This document shows positions 27,518-36,128 of a stretch of 64,000 bases of DNA, piece after piece. The DNA comes from Tyzzerella sp963558545 (GTDB taxonomy: Bacteria; Bacillota; Clostridia; Lachnospirales; CAG-274). A model generated the notes under the pieces. That model was not told where the DNA came from. It searched no databases and worked only from the letters and a program-made list of their open reading frames with translations. How positions within the stretch are numbered: position 1 is the first letter of the stretch; each line of letters starts with the position of its first letter. The stretch covers positions 13,429-77,428 of the forward strand of contig NZ_CAUWHO010000007.1 in the NCBI RefSeq assembly GCF_963558545.1, read 5' to 3'. The translations under genes were made by a program, and so were the position numbers.

Positions 27518-27576
27518 TAACTAAATATTAGATAATTATTACAACAGGATATTTGTATTGATTATTTAAATTAATA

Positions 27577-27655
27577 TAGTATATATAAAATTATTCATTA
27601 TTATATATACTATATTGACATATATAAAATTATTCATTATTATATATACTATAAG
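27577..27655 (+). repeat. Tandem A/T palindromes around a promoter
   Basis: Two near-identical 34-bp copies of TATATAAAATTATTCATTAT plus TATATATACTATA, each with dyad symmetry (TAGTATATATAA...TTATATATACTA), are separated by TTGAC. The second copy overlies the promoter of the following gene. Confidence 0.6.
27615..27643 (+). promoter_or_regulatory. Promoter of the acidic hypothetical gene
   Basis: TTGACA at 27615-27620, 17-bp spacer, TATTAT at 27638-27643. The start codon at 27667 is preceded by GGGGGG. Confidence 0.6.
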
Positions 27656-27666
27656 GGGGGATTAAA

Positions 27667-28239
27667 ATGAAATTTAAAGAAAAAATATTAAAAATAGTTG
27701 AAATTATTTCGCAAAAATCTGAATTAAAACACCAAATATTAGAAAATACTAAAGTGCTTTTAGATGACTATGAGAAAAATAAAGATGACGAAAATGATGA
27801 AGCAACATACTGGGAGTACATAGTATCAAGCTGTTTAACAGGTGAAAATATAAGTGAAATTTATGAAGATTTAGACGAAATACCATATAATGATTTTGAC
27901 GAAGATGCATACTTAAAAGCTCCTTTATTTACTTTTGATTGGAAAGAATATGCTGAAGAGTATATAGGTGGCTTAGAAACTCTTATAGATGCACAAAAAC
28001 TAAATATAACTTTAAAAGACATAGAATATGATAATGATAACGATGATATTGAAAACGTAAGTCGTAGGATACACAATAAATTAAAGCCTTTAGGTTATAT
28101 TTTAACTTCTATAGATATAGGCAGTGACGAATATGAAATATGTATCTTAAAAGAAGAAGATTTTAATACAATAAAAAATATGATAGAAGAAGATGAAATT
28201 TTATCAGATGTTATAATTTTACAGGTGTTTGGAGATTAA
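27667..28239 (+). CDS. Acidic hypothetical protein
   Basis: The 190-aa protein is strongly acidic (DDENDEATYWEY and DEDEILSD-like stretches) and has no signal peptide or membrane segment. The C-terminal part (LGYILTSIDIGSDEYEICIL) loosely resembles DUF6630-type cytoplasmic proteins, but this is a weak impression and I do not assign a function. It has its own promoter with tandem palindromes and is followed by an R2 repeat, so it forms a single-gene unit just upstream of the S10 operon. Confidence 0.65.
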   Translation: MKFKEKILKIVEIISQKSELKHQILENTKVLLDDYEKNKDDENDEATYWEYIVSSCLTGENISEIYEDLDEIPYNDFDEDAYLKAPLFTFDWKEYAEEYIGGLETLIDAQKLNITLKDIEYDNDNDDIENVSRRIHNKLKPLGYILTSIDIGSDEYEICILKEEDFNTIKNMIEEDEILSDVIILQVFGD

Positions 28240-28307
28240 ATAAATATAGTAGGTTTTATGTAAAATAGAAAAGATTTTATAATTAAACTCTACAATAGTT
28301 ACAGTAT

Positions 28308-28530
28308 GATATTGTAGACAAAGTATACAATATCTTCAAAAATAACAAGTTTATTTTTTTGAGATACTCTAAGGTAAAAAAGCTGATTTTTTCGCACAAG
28401 GGCTAAAACCCCTCGAAATCTAGCCTTTACACAATCCAAGGCAAAGCTTCGTATTGTGATTAAAATTTTTATACCCTATAAATAGGATATAAAAATGAAA
28501 AAAATTTACTTTAATATTATTTTGTCTACA
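28308..28530 (+). repeat. R2 multi-hairpin repeat, copy 2
   Basis: Same hairpin order as 3215-3418. The first stem is GATATTGTA / TACAATATC instead of GAGGTTGTA / TACAACCTC, with pairing kept. The A/T stem, the AAGCTGATTT...GAAATCTAGC stem, CACAAT...ATTGTG and the ATAGGATAT region follow. Ten-base terminal inverted repeats TGTAGACAAA (28314-28323) and TTTGTCTACA (28521-28530) bound it. Confidence 0.75.
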
Positions 28531-28606
28531 TTCTACAGTATTGTATTTATTTTTATTACCAGTAGATTTAGTTAATAAAAAAATTATAAAAAAAGTAAAA
28601 AAATGC

Positions 28607-28635
28607 TTGCAAATATTTTTAGTATATGCTATAAT
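28607..28635 (+). promoter_or_regulatory. Promoter of the S10-spc-alpha ribosomal operon
   Basis: TTGCAA at 28607-28612, 17-bp spacer, TATAAT at 28630-28635 with an extended TG (TGCTATAAT). It is the only strong promoter seen before rpsJ and gives a leader of about 250 nt. Confidence 0.8.
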
Positions 28636-28641
28636 ACGTTG

Positions 28642-28890
28642 TGTTGTGACATTAAGAGCGATGAAATAGAAGGTTGTTACCTTAGTGGTAAGTTTTTCTA
28701 TGGAGCGATGTCCAGTTCAAGAAACCGGGCGACAAGTCACTGTGTATATCGAATATTTGTAAGCATTTTATTGCTATATATAGCTTTAAGTATGTTTGAC
28801 ATTGGGCATATTATGTCTATTTTATTGATGTGTACAGTCACCGCTTGTCGTGCTAGAAACTAAAAGTACGAAAAGGAGGGGACTTTTTTT
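28642..28890 (+). promoter_or_regulatory. Structured 5' leader of the S10 operon
   Basis: About 250 nt lie between the promoter and rpsJ. The leader folds on inspection into a local hairpin ATAGAA...TTACC/GGTAA...TTCTAT (28665-28705 region) and a long-range closing stem CGACAAG / CTTGTCG that encloses TGTA/TACA pairs. It is markedly richer in G+C than the flanking intergenic DNA. Autogenous control by a ribosomal protein is the obvious hypothesis (L4 in E. coli), but I cannot match it to a named leader class. An open frame at 28603-28863 in it is not a gene. Confidence 0.6.
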
Positions 28891-29202
28891 ATGGCTAATC
28901 AAAAGCTTAGAATCAGTCTTAAAGCTTATGACCATAAGTTAATCGACCAATCTGCTGTGCAAATTATTGAAACTGCTAAAAAAACAGGTGCTCAAGTGAG
29001 TGGACCTATTCCACTTCCTACTAAAAAGGAAGTTGTTACTATCCTTAGAGCGGTTCATAAGTACAAAGATTCTAGAGAACAATTTGAGCTTAGAACTCAC
29101 AAAAGATTGATTGATATTTTAATGCCAACTCAAAAAACTATGGACAGCTTAAGCCGTCTTGATTTACCAGCTGGCGTTGATATTACTTTAAAAATGTTAT
29201 AA
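28891..29202 (+). CDS. rpsJ: 30S ribosomal protein S10
   Basis: S10 sits in the head of the 30S subunit and, as NusE, joins the antitermination complex. The 103-aa protein is complete: KLRISLKAYDHKLIDQSA at the start, SGPIPLPTKKEVVTILRA, and ELRTHKRLIDILMPT, with the loop histidine and ending GVDITLKML. It is the first gene of the ribosomal supercluster, with AAGGAGGGG upstream. Confidence 0.98.
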   Translation: MANQKLRISLKAYDHKLIDQSAVQIIETAKKTGAQVSGPIPLPTKKEVVTILRAVHKYKDSREQFELRTHKRLIDILMPTQKTMDSLSRLDLPAGVDITLKML

Positions 29203-29370
29203 TTTTTAGTAATATATCAATAAATGGTTATAACTTACACAATAATTACAAATAATATAATGTAATTAATCCAAATTGGTTTATATAAGTTCGCCTTATA
29301 TTTGCCTAGAATGATTACTCAAAATATATATTGGGTAATCCGCTGTAGACTACGGAGGTGCAATTTAATT
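29203..29370 (+). promoter_or_regulatory. Structured gap between rpsJ and rplC
   Basis: This 168-nt gap is long for this operon. It holds the hairpins ATATAAG/CTTATAT with loop TTCGC and GATTACTC/GGGTAATC, then CCGCTGTAGACTACGGAGGTG, in which CCG can pair with CGG just before the rplC ribosome-binding site. It may modulate L3 translation. Confidence 0.4.
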
Positions 29371-30000
29371 ATGAAAAAAAGCATTATTGCTAAAAAAATT
29401 GGTATGACACAAATTTTTGCTGAAAATGGTATACTTATTCCTGTTACTGTTTTAGAAGCAGGCCCTTGTGTTGTTACTCAAAAGAAAACAATTGAAAATG
29501 ACGGATACGAAGCTATTCAAGTAGGCTTTGGTGAAGTTAAAGAGAAAAAAGTTAACAAACCTTTAAAAGGACATTTTGATAAAGCAGGTGTTTCTGCTAC
29601 AAAATTATTAAAAGAATTTAAACTTGAAAATGTAAGTGAGTATGAATTAGGTGCTTTAATTAAAGCTGACATATTTGCTGCTGGTGATAAAATTGATGTT
29701 AGTGGTGTATCTAAAGGAAAAGGTTTCCAAGGTGCTATCAAAAGACATAATCAACACAGAGGACCTATGGCTCACGGTTCTAAATATCACAGAGGTGTTG
29801 GTTCTTTATCTTCTGCAACTACTCCTGGTAAAGTTAAAAAAGGTAAAAAAATGCCTGGACATATGGGTGCAGAAAATGTTACTATTCAAAACCTTGAGGT
29901 TGTTAGAGTAGATGCTGAAAAGAATTTACTTCTTGTTAAAGGTGCTGTTCCTGGCAACAAAGGTTCAATTCTTGTTATTAAAGAAAGCGTAAAGGCTTAA
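29371..30000 (+). CDS. rplC: 50S ribosomal protein L3
   Basis: L3 is an early assembly protein reaching toward the peptidyl transferase centre. The ~209-aa protein starts MKKSIIAKKIGMTQIF and has the diagnostic GVSKGKGFQGAIKRHNQ and RGPMAHGSKYHRGVGS. The ATG at 29371 after GGAGGTG is the true start; an in-frame upstream ATG at 29302 would add 23 unrelated residues. Confidence 0.97.
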   Translation: MKKSIIAKKIGMTQIFAENGILIPVTVLEAGPCVVTQKKTIENDGYEAIQVGFGEVKEKKVNKPLKGHFDKAGVSATKLLKEFKLENVSEYELGALIKADIFAAGDKIDVSGVSKGKGFQGAIKRHNQHRGPMAHGSKYHRGVGSLSSATTPGKVKKGKKMPGHMGAENVTIQNLEVVRVDAEKNLLLVKGAVPGNKGSILVIKESVKA

Positions 30001-30029
30001 TTAATCTTTACGAAAGGAGGAAAACCTAA

Positions 30030-30653
30030 ATGGCAATAACTGTAAAAGTTTTAAATATGAGCGGAAGCGAAGTAGGCTCTGTTGAATTAAATGAAAATAT
30101 ATTTGGAGTTGAAGTAAACGAACACGTTATGCATCAAGCAGTTGTTCAATACTTAGCTAATCAAAGACAAGGTACTAAAAGTGCTAAAACACGTGCTGAA
30201 GTTCGTGGTGGTGGTAGAAAACCTTGGAGACAAAAAGGTACTGGTCGTGCTAGACAAGGTTCTATACGTTCTCCTCAATGGACTGGTGGTGGCGTTGTAT
30301 TTGCTCCAAAACCAAGAGATTTCTCTTTTAAATTAAATAAAAAAGTTAAAAGATTAGCTCTTAAGTCTGCTCTTACTACTAAAGTAAACAACGAAAAATT
30401 TGTTGTTGTAGATGAGCTTAAATTAAACGAAATTAAAACTAAAGAAATGAAAAAAGTTCTTGATAATTTAAATGTAAACAAAGGGTTAGTTGTTTTAGAA
30501 GAAAATAATAAAAATGTGTTATTATCTGCTAGAAATATACCTAATGTAAAAACTGCTGGTGTTAATACAATAAATGTATATGACATCTTAAAATATGAAA
30601 GCTTTGTTGTAACTAAAGAAGCTTTAGCTAAAATTGAGGAGGTGTACAAATAA
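30030..30653 (+). CDS. rplD: 50S ribosomal protein L4
   Basis: L4 lines the polypeptide exit tunnel through its long loop, seen here as RGGGRKPWRQKGTGRARQGS. In some bacteria it also represses the S10 operon. The 207-aa length is normal. Its stop overlaps the rplW start (TAATG), so the two are coupled. Confidence 0.97.
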   Translation: MAITVKVLNMSGSEVGSVELNENIFGVEVNEHVMHQAVVQYLANQRQGTKSAKTRAEVRGGGRKPWRQKGTGRARQGSIRSPQWTGGGVVFAPKPRDFSFKLNKKVKRLALKSALTTKVNNEKFVVVDELKLNEIKTKEMKKVLDNLNVNKGLVVLEENNKNVLLSARNIPNVKTAGVNTINVYDILKYESFVVTKEALAKIEEVYK

Positions 30654-30952
30654 TGGCTGATATTAAATACTATGACGTTATTTTAAAACCTGTTGTTACT
30701 GAAAAAAGTATGGGGCTTATGGCTGATAGAAAATATGCTTTTTATGTACACCCTGAAGCTACTAAAATCCAAATTAAACAAGCTGTGGAAAAAATGTTTG
30801 ATGGGGTTAAAGTAGACTCAGTTAATACTATGAACTTAACAGGTAAAACTAAAAGACGTGGTTATACTTTTGGTAAAACTAACAATAGAAAAAAAGCAAT
30901 CGTTACATTAAAAGAAGATAGTAAAGATATTGAAATCTTCCAAGGAATGTAG
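30653..30952 (+). CDS. rplW: 50S ribosomal protein L23
   Basis: L23 lies at the tunnel exit and docks trigger factor and SRP. The 99-aa protein has VILKPVVTEKSMGLMADRKY, the trigger-factor-binding side, and KTKRRGYTFGKTNNRKKAIV. It overlaps rplD by one base. Confidence 0.97.
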   Translation: MADIKYYDVILKPVVTEKSMGLMADRKYAFYVHPEATKIQIKQAVEKMFDGVKVDSVNTMNLTGKTKRRGYTFGKTNNRKKAIVTLKEDSKDIEIFQGM

Positions 30953-31026
30953 TATAATAAATTAATGTTTTTAAATTGATGAAACACACGGAAACGTTGT
31001 AAAGAAAATCGAAAGGAGTGTAATTA

Positions 31027-31857
31027 ATGGGTATTAAGAGATTTAAACCTTATACACCTTCAAGAAGACAGATGACTGTTTCTGACTTCTCAGAAATTAC
31101 TAAAAAAACTCCTGAAAAAAGCTTAGTTGTTCACATTAAAAAAACTTCTGGGCGTAATAATCAGGGTAAAATAACTGTTCGTCATCACGGTGGTGGACAT
31201 AAGAAAAAATATAGAATTATTGATTTTAAAAGAAATAAAGACGGTATCAATGCTAAAGTTGTTGCTATCGAATATGACCCAAACAGAACATCTAACATTG
31301 CTTTAATTAGCTATGCAGATGGTGTTAAATCTTACATCATTGCACCTAACGGCTTAAAAGTTGGAGATATATTATCTAACGGTCCAGATGCAGAAATCAG
31401 AATTGGTAACGCATTACCTATGAGAAATATTCCAGTTGGTTCTGAAATTCACAATATTGAAATGAAACCAGGTGCTGGTGGACAATTAGTTCGTGCTGCT
31501 GGTAACGTTGCTCAATTAATGGCTAAAGAAGGTAAATATGCAACAGTTAGACTTCCTTCTGGTGAAATGAGATTATTACCTATTGATTGTAGAGCTACAA
31601 TCGGTCAAGTTGGTAATATTGACCACGAGCTTATCAACATTGGTAAAGCTGGTAAAAAACGTCATATGGGTATTCGTCCTACTGTTCGTGGTTCTGTTAT
31701 GAACCCTAATGATCACCCTCACGGTGGTGGTGAAGGTAGAGCACCTATTGGTAGACCATCTCCTTGTACTCCTTGGGGTAAACCAGCTCTTGGATACAAA
31801 ACTAGAAAGAAACATAAAGCAAGTAATAAATATATTATCCGTGGTAGAAATAAATAA
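31027..31857 (+). CDS. rplB: 50S ribosomal protein L2
   Basis: L2 is needed for subunit joining and peptidyl transfer. The 276-aa protein begins MGIKRFKPYTPSRRQM, has GRNNQGKITVRHHGGGHKKK, and ends with GGGEGRAPIGRPSPCTPWGK, which includes the conserved histidine-bearing HPHGGGEGR loop. Its start has AAAGGAGTG upstream after a 74-nt gap. Confidence 0.98.
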   Translation: MGIKRFKPYTPSRRQMTVSDFSEITKKTPEKSLVVHIKKTSGRNNQGKITVRHHGGGHKKKYRIIDFKRNKDGINAKVVAIEYDPNRTSNIALISYADGVKSYIIAPNGLKVGDILSNGPDAEIRIGNALPMRNIPVGSEIHNIEMKPGAGGQLVRAAGNVAQLMAKEGKYATVRLPSGEMRLLPIDCRATIGQVGNIDHELINIGKAGKKRHMGIRPTVRGSVMNPNDHPHGGGEGRAPIGRPSPCTPWGKPALGYKTRKKHKASNKYIIRGRNK

Positions 31858-31873
31858 AAGGAGGGCTGTTTAA

Positions 31874-32158
31874 ATGGCTAGATCGCTTAAAAAAGGACCA
31901 TTTTGTGATGCACACCTTCTTAAAAAGGTAGATGCTCAAAATGCTGCTAACACAAAAAATGTTATAAAAACTTGGTCTCGTCGTTCTACTATCTTTCCAG
32001 AGATGATTGGACACACTATTGCTGTTCACGATGGTAGAAAACATGTGCCTGTATACATTACTGAAGATATGGTTGGACACAAATTAGGAGAGTTCGCTTT
32101 AACTAGAACTTATAGAGGACACGGAAAAGACGCAGAGAAAAAATCAAGAGTACGTTAA
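31874..32158 (+). CDS. rpsS: 30S ribosomal protein S19
   Basis: S19 is in the 30S head and contacts tRNA and S13. The 94-aa protein begins MARSLKKGPFCDAHLLKK and has TWSRRSTIFPEMIGHTIAVH and GHKLGEFALTRTYRGHGK. Sixteen bases separate it from rplB. Confidence 0.98.
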   Translation: MARSLKKGPFCDAHLLKKVDAQNAANTKNVIKTWSRRSTIFPEMIGHTIAVHDGRKHVPVYITEDMVGHKLGEFALTRTYRGHGKDAEKKSRVR

Positions 32159-32183
32159 TCGGCTTTGGAAGGAGGTTAATTTA

Positions 32184-32591
32184 ATGTCTGAACAGATTAA
32201 AAGTAGAAGTAAGTTTAAAAGAAAAGTTAGAAACGCAGCTACTAGAGAGCTTAAAAGACAAAGAGCTGAAGCTCATCACAACTTTGCTAGAATTTCTAAC
32301 ACTAAAGCTAGAATAGTTTTAGACCAAATTAAAGGTAAAAATGCTTCAGAAGCTTTAGCAATTCTTGCTTACTCACCAAGATATGCTGCTGAAATTATAG
32401 AAAAAGTTTTAAAATCTGCTATGGCTAATGCAGAACATAACTTAGGATTTGATGTTGATAAATTATATGTTGATGAGGTAGTTGCTAATCAAGGACCAAC
32501 TCTTAAAAGAATTCGTCCTAGAGCTCAAGGTAGAGCTTATAGAATTAACAAACGTACTGCACACATTTCAATATATCTTAAAGAAAGATAA
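32184..32591 (+). CDS. rplV: 50S ribosomal protein L22
   Basis: L22 lines the exit tunnel with its beta-hairpin, seen as RIRPRAQGRAYRINKRTAHI. The 135-aa protein carries an N-terminal extension (about 20 basic residues) before the usual HHNFARISNTKARIVLDQIK. The start ATG has AAGGAGGT upstream. Confidence 0.96.
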   Translation: MSEQIKSRSKFKRKVRNAATRELKRQRAEAHHNFARISNTKARIVLDQIKGKNASEALAILAYSPRYAAEIIEKVLKSAMANAEHNLGFDVDKLYVDEVVANQGPTLKRIRPRAQGRAYRINKRTAHISIYLKER

Positions 32592-32602
32592 GGAGGTTCA
32601 CG

Positions 32603-33277
32603 ATGGGTCAAAAAGTAAATCCACACGGGTTAAGAGTGGGTGTTATCAAAGACTGGGATTCAGTATGGTATGCGGATAAACACAACTACGCTGACTACTT
32701 AGTAGAAGATAATGCACTTAGAACTTGTATTAAAAATAAATTAAAAGACTCTAGCGTTTCTAAAATTCAAATAGAGAGAGTTAATGGAGCTAACGATAAT
32801 GCTAAAGTGAAAATTACTATTCACACAGCTAAACCAGGCAACGTTATCGGTAGAAAAGGTGAAGCTATCCAAGCATTAAGCAATGAGCTTCAAAAAATGA
32901 CTTCTCAAAAAGTTTTAATTAACATAGAAGAAATTAAAAAACCTGAGCTTGATTCTCAATTAGTAGCTGAAGATATTGCACGCCAATTAGAAAACCGTGT
33001 AACATTTAGAAGAGCTATGAAACAAGCTATGACTAGAACAATGAGATTAGGTGCTAAAGGTATTAAAACTGCTTGTTCTGGACGTTTAGGCGGTGCTGAA
33101 ATGGCTCGTACTGAACATTATCACGAAGGAACTATTCCTCTTCAAACTTTAAGAGCAGATATTGACTATGGATTTGCAGAAGCTGACACTACTTATGGTA
33201 AAATTGGTGTTAAAGTTTGGATATACAAAGGAGAAGTTCTTCCTCAAAGAGCTGCTAAGGAAGGGAGTGAAGAGTAA
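32603..33277 (+). CDS. rpsC: 30S ribosomal protein S3
   Basis: S3 forms part of the mRNA entry channel. The 224-aa protein has MGQKVNPHGLRVGVIKDWDS, the KH-type motif GNVIGRKGEAIQALS, and the C-terminal GRLGGAEMARTEHYHEGTIP. Its stop overlaps the rplP start. Confidence 0.98.
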   Translation: MGQKVNPHGLRVGVIKDWDSVWYADKHNYADYLVEDNALRTCIKNKLKDSSVSKIQIERVNGANDNAKVKITIHTAKPGNVIGRKGEAIQALSNELQKMTSQKVLINIEEIKKPELDSQLVAEDIARQLENRVTFRRAMKQAMTRTMRLGAKGIKTACSGRLGGAEMARTEHYHEGTIPLQTLRADIDYGFAEADTTYGKIGVKVWIYKGEVLPQRAAKEGSEE

Positions 33278-33717
33278 TGTTAATGCCTAAAAGAGTTAAA
33301 AGACGTAAACAGTTTAGAGGCCGTTTAAAAGGTAAAGCTACTCGTGGTAATAAGATTACTTATGGTGAGTTTGGTATACAAGCTTGTGAACCAAGCTGGA
33401 TTACTTCTAATCAAATAGAAGCTGCCCGTATCGCTATGACTAGATACATCAAACGTGGTGGTAAAGTTTGGATAAAAATTTTCCCAGACAAACCTATTAC
33501 TGAAAAACCTGCTGAAACAAGGATGGGTTCTGGTAAAGGTTCACCTGAATATTGGGTAGCTGTTGTTAAACCAGGTAGAATTATGTTTGAAATAGCTGGA
33601 GTAAATGAAGAAGTTGCTCGTGAAGCCCTTCGTCTTGCTATTCACAAATTACCTATTAAATGTAAAATTGTGTCACGTGCTGACCAAGAAATGGAAGGTG
33701 ATAACAGTGAAAACTAA
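33277..33717 (+). CDS. rplP: 50S ribosomal protein L16
   Basis: L16 sits near the A site and is one of the late assembly proteins. The 146-aa protein starts MLMPKRVKRRKQFRGRLKGK and has FPDKPITEKPAETRMGSGKG. The ATG overlaps the rpsC stop, and the rpmC start lies inside its last codons. Confidence 0.97.
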   Translation: MLMPKRVKRRKQFRGRLKGKATRGNKITYGEFGIQACEPSWITSNQIEAARIAMTRYIKRGGKVWIKIFPDKPITEKPAETRMGSGKGSPEYWVAVVKPGRIMFEIAGVNEEVAREALRLAIHKLPIKCKIVSRADQEMEGDNSEN

Positions 33718-33913
33718 GGATTATTTATTAGAGCTTAAAAATAAATCTGCTGATGAGTTAAACGGTGAATTAGTGTCTGCTAAAAAAGAATTATTTAATT
33801 TAAGATTTCAAAATGCTACAAATCAATTAAATAATACTGCTAGAATAAGAGAAGTTCGTAGAAATATTGCTCGTATTCAAACTGTAATCACTCAAAAGCA
33901 AAAAGGTATGTAA
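33707..33913 (+). CDS. rpmC: 50S ribosomal protein L29
   Basis: L29 is at the tunnel exit next to L23. The 68-aa protein reads MKTKDYLLELKNKSADELN and continues to the conserved RFQNATNQLNNTARIREVRR. The start is a GTG at 33707, within the end of rplP, with AAGGTGAT upstream; in-frame codons before it belong to the rplP region. Confidence 0.95.
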   Translation: MKTKDYLLELKNKSADELNGELVSAKKELFNLRFQNATNQLNNTARIREVRRNIARIQTVITQKQKGM

Positions 33914-33940
33914 TTAGTATAATGGAAGGAGGTAACCTTA

Positions 33941-34195
33941 GTGGAAAGAAATCTTCGTAAAACAAGAATTGGTAAAGTTGTAAGCGACAAAATGGACAAA
34001 ACTATCGTTGTTGCTGTAGAAAACAATGTTAGACACCCATTATACAAAAAAATTGTGAAGACTACTTATAAGTTAAAAGCTCACGATGAAAATAATGAAT
34101 GTAAAATTGGTGACCGTGTTAAAGTTATGGAAACAAGACCTTTATCTAAAGATAAAAGATGGAGACTTGTTAATATTGTAGAAAAAGCTAAATAG
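33941..34195 (+). CDS. rpsQ: 30S ribosomal protein S17
   Basis: S17 is a primary 16S-binding OB-fold protein. The 84-aa protein has RKTRIGKVVSDKMDKTIVVA and DRVKVMETRPLSKDKRWRLV. It starts with GTG after GGAGGTAA. Confidence 0.97.
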   Translation: MERNLRKTRIGKVVSDKMDKTIVVAVENNVRHPLYKKIVKTTYKLKAHDENNECKIGDRVKVMETRPLSKDKRWRLVNIVEKAK

Positions 34196-34221
34196 TTCCT
34201 GTATGAAAGGAGGTAACTACA

Positions 34222-34590
34222 TTGATACAACAAGAATCAAGATTAGTTGTTGCCGATAACTCAGGTGCTAAAGAGTTATTATGTATCAGAGTATTAGGTG
34301 GTTCAACTAGAAGATATGCAAATATAGGTGACATTATTGTTGCTACTGTTAAAGATGCAACACCTGGTGGCGTTGTTAAAAAAGGTGACGTTGTTAAGGC
34401 TGTTGTTGTTAGAACTGTTAAAGGTGCTTCAAGACCAGATGGTTCTTATATTAAATTTGATGAAAACGCTGCTGTTATCATCAAAGATGACAAAAACCCA
34501 AGAGGTACTCGTATATTTGGACCAGTTGCTAGAGAGCTTAGAGAAAAACAATTTATGAAAATCTTATCTCTTGCACCTGAAGTATTATAA
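34222..34590 (+). CDS. rplN: 50S ribosomal protein L14
   Basis: L14 forms an intersubunit bridge. The 122-aa protein starts MIQQESRLVVADNSGAKELL and has ARELREKQFMKILSLAPEVL at the end. The start codon is TTG with AAAGGAGGT upstream. Confidence 0.98.
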   Translation: MIQQESRLVVADNSGAKELLCIRVLGGSTRRYANIGDIIVATVKDATPGGVVKKGDVVKAVVVRTVKGASRPDGSYIKFDENAAVIIKDDKNPRGTRIFGPVARELREKQFMKILSLAPEVL

Positions 34591-34602
34591 GGAGGTGTAA
34601 TT

Positions 34603-34917
34603 GTGAAGATTAAAAGAGGCGACAAGGTAGTTGTTATTGCTGGTAAAGATAAAGATAAAGAAGGTAAAGTTCTTCTTGTAGATAGAAAAAATAACAAAGT
34701 TGTAGTTGAAGGTGTTAATCAAATTAAAAAACATCAAAAACCAAATGCTATAAACCATACAGGTGGTATTATTACTAAAGAAGCTCCTATTGATGCTTCT
34801 AACGTAATGTATTTACACAATGGTAAAGCTAGCAGACTTGGATACAAAGTTGAAGAAGTAAATGGTAAAAGAGTTAAAAAGAGAATAATCAAAAAAACTG
34901 GAGAAGTTATTGATTAA
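34603..34917 (+). CDS. rplX: 50S ribosomal protein L24
   Basis: L24 starts 50S assembly. The 104-aa protein has the KOW motif KIKRGDKVVVIAGKDKDKEG at the N-terminus and NVMYLHNGKASRLGYKVE. GTG start, 12 nt after rplN. Confidence 0.97.
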   Translation: MKIKRGDKVVVIAGKDKDKEGKVLLVDRKNNKVVVEGVNQIKKHQKPNAINHTGGIITKEAPIDASNVMYLHNGKASRLGYKVEEVNGKRVKKRIIKKTGEVID

Positions 34918-34937
34918 GAAAGGAGGTACATTTTACT

Positions 34938-35477
34938 GTGAACGTTTTAAGAGAATACTATGAAAATGAAATAGTTGATGCTATGATGAAAAAATTTTCA
35001 TACAAAAATAAAATGGAAGTTCCAAAAATTGAAAAAATAGTTATCAATATGGGTCTTGGTGAGGCAAAAGAAAATGCTAAAGCTATTGAAAGCGCTGCTG
35101 GTGATTTAGCTATTATTGCAGGTCAAAAACCAATTATTACTAAAGCTAAAAAATCTATTGCAGCATTTAAACTTCGTGCAGGTATGCCTATTGGTTGTAA
35201 AGTTACACTTAGAGGCGAAAAAATGTACAGCTTTGCTAACAGATTAATAAATTTAGCTTTACCTCGTGTTCGTGATTTCCGTGGTGTTAGTGCTAACTCA
35301 TTTGATGGTAGAGGTAACTACACTTTAGGTGTTAAAGAACAACTTATGTTCCCTGAAATTAGATATGATAAAATTGATAAAATTAGAGGTATGGATATCG
35401 TTTTTGTTACTACTGCTAAAACAGATGAAGAAGCTAGAGAGTTATTAAGATTATTCGGTATGCCGTTTAAAAAATAA
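34938..35477 (+). CDS. rplE: 50S ribosomal protein L5
   Basis: L5 binds 5S rRNA in the central protuberance. The 179-aa protein has VPKIEKIVINMGLGEAKENA, GQKPIITKAKKSIAAFKLR and FPEIRYDKIDKIRGMDIVFV. GTG start with AAAGGAGGT upstream. Confidence 0.98.
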   Translation: MNVLREYYENEIVDAMMKKFSYKNKMEVPKIEKIVINMGLGEAKENAKAIESAAGDLAIIAGQKPIITKAKKSIAAFKLRAGMPIGCKVTLRGEKMYSFANRLINLALPRVRDFRGVSANSFDGRGNYTLGVKEQLMFPEIRYDKIDKIRGMDIVFVTTAKTDEEARELLRLFGMPFKK

Positions 35478-35492
35478 GGGAGGAGCAAGAAT

Positions 35493-35678
35493 ATGGCTAA
35501 AAAATCTATGGTCGTGAAGCAACAAAGAAAACCAAAACATTCAACACAAGCTTATACTCGTTGTAGAATATGCGGTAGACCACATGGTTATTTAAGAAAA
35601 TTTGGTATATGTCGTATTTGTTTCCGTGAATTAGCCTACAAAGGTCAAATCCCGGGAGTAAAAAAAGCTAGTTGGTAA
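35493..35678 (+). CDS. rpsN: 30S ribosomal protein S14, zinc-binding type
   Basis: The 61-aa short S14 carries two CxxC pairs (CRICGRPHGYLRKFGICRIC), so it is the zinc (C+) form typical of Gram-positive bacteria. It helps assemble the 30S head. It lies 15 nt after rplE. Confidence 0.98.
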   Translation: MAKKSMVVKQQRKPKHSTQAYTRCRICGRPHGYLRKFGICRICFRELAYKGQIPGVKKASW

Positions 35679-35702
35679 TTTTGGGAAAGGAGGATTTTTA
35701 TA

Positions 35703-36104
35703 ATGTCAATGAGTGATCCTATTGCAGATATGCTTACAAGAATTAGAAATGCAAATACTGCAAAACATAATACAGTTGATGTACCTTCTTCTAAAATGAA
35801 AGAAGCTATTGCTAATATTTTAGTAAATGAAGGTTATGTAAAAGGTTTTGAATTAATCGAAGATGGCGTGAAAAAGACTATGCGTATCACGCTTAAATAT
35901 GGAAAAGATAAAAACGAAAAGGTTATTTCTGGTATAAAAAGAATTTCTAAGCCTGGTCTTAGAGTTTATGCTAACAGAGAAGAGCTTCCTAGAGTTTTAG
36001 GTGGTCTTGGTACTGCTATCATCTCTACTAACAAAGGGATTGTTACAGATAAAGAAGCTAGAAAACTTGGTGTTGGCGGAGAAATTATCGCTTTTGTTTG
36101 GTAA
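35703..36104 (+). CDS. rpsH: 30S ribosomal protein S8
   Basis: S8 is a primary assembly protein and, in E. coli, the repressor of the spc operon. The 133-aa protein starts MSMSDPIADMLTRIRNANTA and ends KEARKLGVGGEIIAFVW. A second in-frame ATG at 35709 is possible as start. Confidence 0.97.
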   Translation: MSMSDPIADMLTRIRNANTAKHNTVDVPSSKMKEAIANILVNEGYVKGFELIEDGVKKTMRITLKYGKDKNEKVISGIKRISKPGLRVYANREELPRVLGGLGTAIISTNKGIVTDKEARKLGVGGEIIAFVW

Positions 36105-36128
36105 TTAAAAAAACAGGAGGTGCAATAA

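Noticed and set aside
28603..28863. 86-codon open frame before rpsJ
   Set aside because: It starts within the promoter and runs through the structured leader. There is no ribosome-binding site, and its composition follows the RNA structure.
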